From Crocinitomicaceae bacterium (GTDB lineage: Bacteria > Bacteroidota > Bacteroidia > Flavobacteriales_D > Crocinitomicaceae), in NCBI GenBank assembly GCA_015662935.1, contig DQTF01000246.1, forward strand, positions 1 through 6,283: DNA of 6,283 bases. The letters are read 5' to 3'. Under the pieces are notes generated by a model. That model was not told the DNA's origin. It did not search any database and saw only the letters and a program-made list of their open reading frames with translations. A program made the position numbers and the translations under genes. This document shows positions 5,848-6,283 of this stretch, one piece after another (the first letter of the stretch is position 1; each line of letters opens with the position of its first letter).

Positions 5848-5862
5848 GCCACCTCGTTTATA
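5823..5862 (-). terminator. Hairpin after the outer-membrane gene, possible terminator
   Basis: Bases 5833-5841 and 5850-5858 form a perfect 9-bp stem (AACGAGGTG with CACCTCGTT) around an 8-base loop. The pairing extends to TATAAA at 5823-5828 with TTTATA at 5857-5862 if six bases bulge out of the left arm. It begins 22 bases past the stop codon of the minus-strand outer-membrane gene, as expected for a terminator. The following minus-strand sequence (GTCGTTTATACC) is only moderately T-rich, so termination may be weak or it may act as an mRNA 3' stabiliser. It also overlaps the pyrD promoter. Confidence 0.55.
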
Positions 5863-5884
5863 TCTTTCAAGAATTATCAACATT

Positions 5885-6283
5885 TTAGAATTTATAACGT
5901 CCTTTCCACTTGTTCATACTTCTTTGCTTAGCGTAATCTTTATAAGTAATATTTCTTGCAAATGTAATGTTCAAATAGAAATAAGCATCATTCTGTTTAT
6001 CACCTCTTTGTTGACCCGTTCCAAACCAAGTTGTATTTTCAACACTTGGATTAGATAAATAGGCAGCTTCAGCTCCTACATTTGTTGCCAAAGCATCTCT
6101 ATCATAGTACTCACCATGAACATCATCAATATAATCTGAAAATGTTTTCACATAAGTTGCTTCAATACCCATTCTCCACATTCTTCCAATCCCCCATCTA
6201 AATCCAATTCCTAAAGGAATAGTTGCTGTGATAGGCAAAGTTTCTTTTGCACCATCTGGCATTCCTTGTCCTTCAGTTTTTAA
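5885..6283 (-). CDS. Outer-membrane beta-barrel protein, probably DUF6089 type (N-terminal part beyond window)
   Basis: The last 132 residues of a protein whose frame stays open through the right edge (reading LKTEGQGMPDG there), so the Met at 6262 is internal and the true start lies outside. The visible part alternates amphipathic strands ending in aromatics with polar loops, as in outer-membrane barrels: LPITATIPLGIGFRWGIG, then MWRMGIEATYVKTFSDYIDDV, a loop EYYDRDALATN, AAYLSNPS, a QQRGD turn, and the strand AYFYLNITFARNITY near the end. The TFSDYIDDV and QRGD pattern resembles DUF6089-type outer-membrane proteins of Bacteroidota, which are often annotated as outer membrane beta-barrel proteins. 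The tail is basic (KWKGRYKF). The barrel assignment is fairly secure; the DUF6089 assignment is from memory of the family and less so. No function can be stated. Confidence 0.75.
   Translation of the reverse strand, partial: LKTEGQGMPDGAKETLPITATIPLGIGFRWGIGRMWRMGIEATYVKTFSDYIDDVHGEYYDRDALATNVGAEAAYLSNPSVENTTWFGTGQQRGDKQNDAYFYLNITFARNITYKDYAKQRSMNKWKGRYKF

Overview
The window looks like chromosomal DNA from a member of the Bacteroidota, most likely Flavobacteriales. The evidence is AT-rich sequence, a secreted protein with a type IX secretion (T9SS) C-terminal sorting domain, several lipoproteins, a small DUF4268 protein, start codons without Shine-Dalgarno sequences, and repeated matches to the Bacteroidota sigma-factor promoter (TTG or TTTG, then TAnnTTTG). 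The genus cannot be fixed from this sequence. There are nine genes. The two at the window edges are partial. No RNA gene, insertion sequence, CRISPR array or phage gene was seen, and no gene-free stretch exceeds about 110 bases.

Left part (1-1406, minus strand): the N-terminal 303 codons of an RhlE-type DEAD-box RNA helicase, running off the left edge. Upstream of it is a single-domain rhodanese lipoprotein with its own promoter and a strong intrinsic terminator, so the two are separate transcription units. Middle (1407-2800): a 108-bp divergent promoter region, then on the plus strand a DUF4268 protein followed by a secreted choice-of-anchor J protein with a T9SS type A sorting domain. Right part (2801-5798, minus strand): a compact run read as pyrD (class 2 dihydroorotate dehydrogenase), an HMG-CoA lyase, and two small lipoproteins of unknown function. 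Gaps in this run are 16 bases, 28 bases and a one-base TGATG overlap, so it is probably an operon driven by the clear promoter before pyrD. At the right edge (5885-6283, minus strand) is the C-terminal end of an outer-membrane beta-barrel protein, probably of the DUF6089 type.

Most of the window is housekeeping metabolism plus cell-envelope proteins, and I do not see a dedicated defence, mobile or biosynthetic system. The points most worth a second look are: a class 2-like PyrD with Cys where the family's catalytic Ser should be; a hairpin between the outer-membrane gene and pyrD that overlaps the pyrD promoter elements; TAnnTTTG boxes only 4-5 bases before two start codons, which suggests leaderless mRNAs; and an uncharacterised pair of translationally coupled lipoproteins. 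Five starts were chosen downstream of the longest open frame, using signal peptides, family N-termini, promoter positions or gene overlap.
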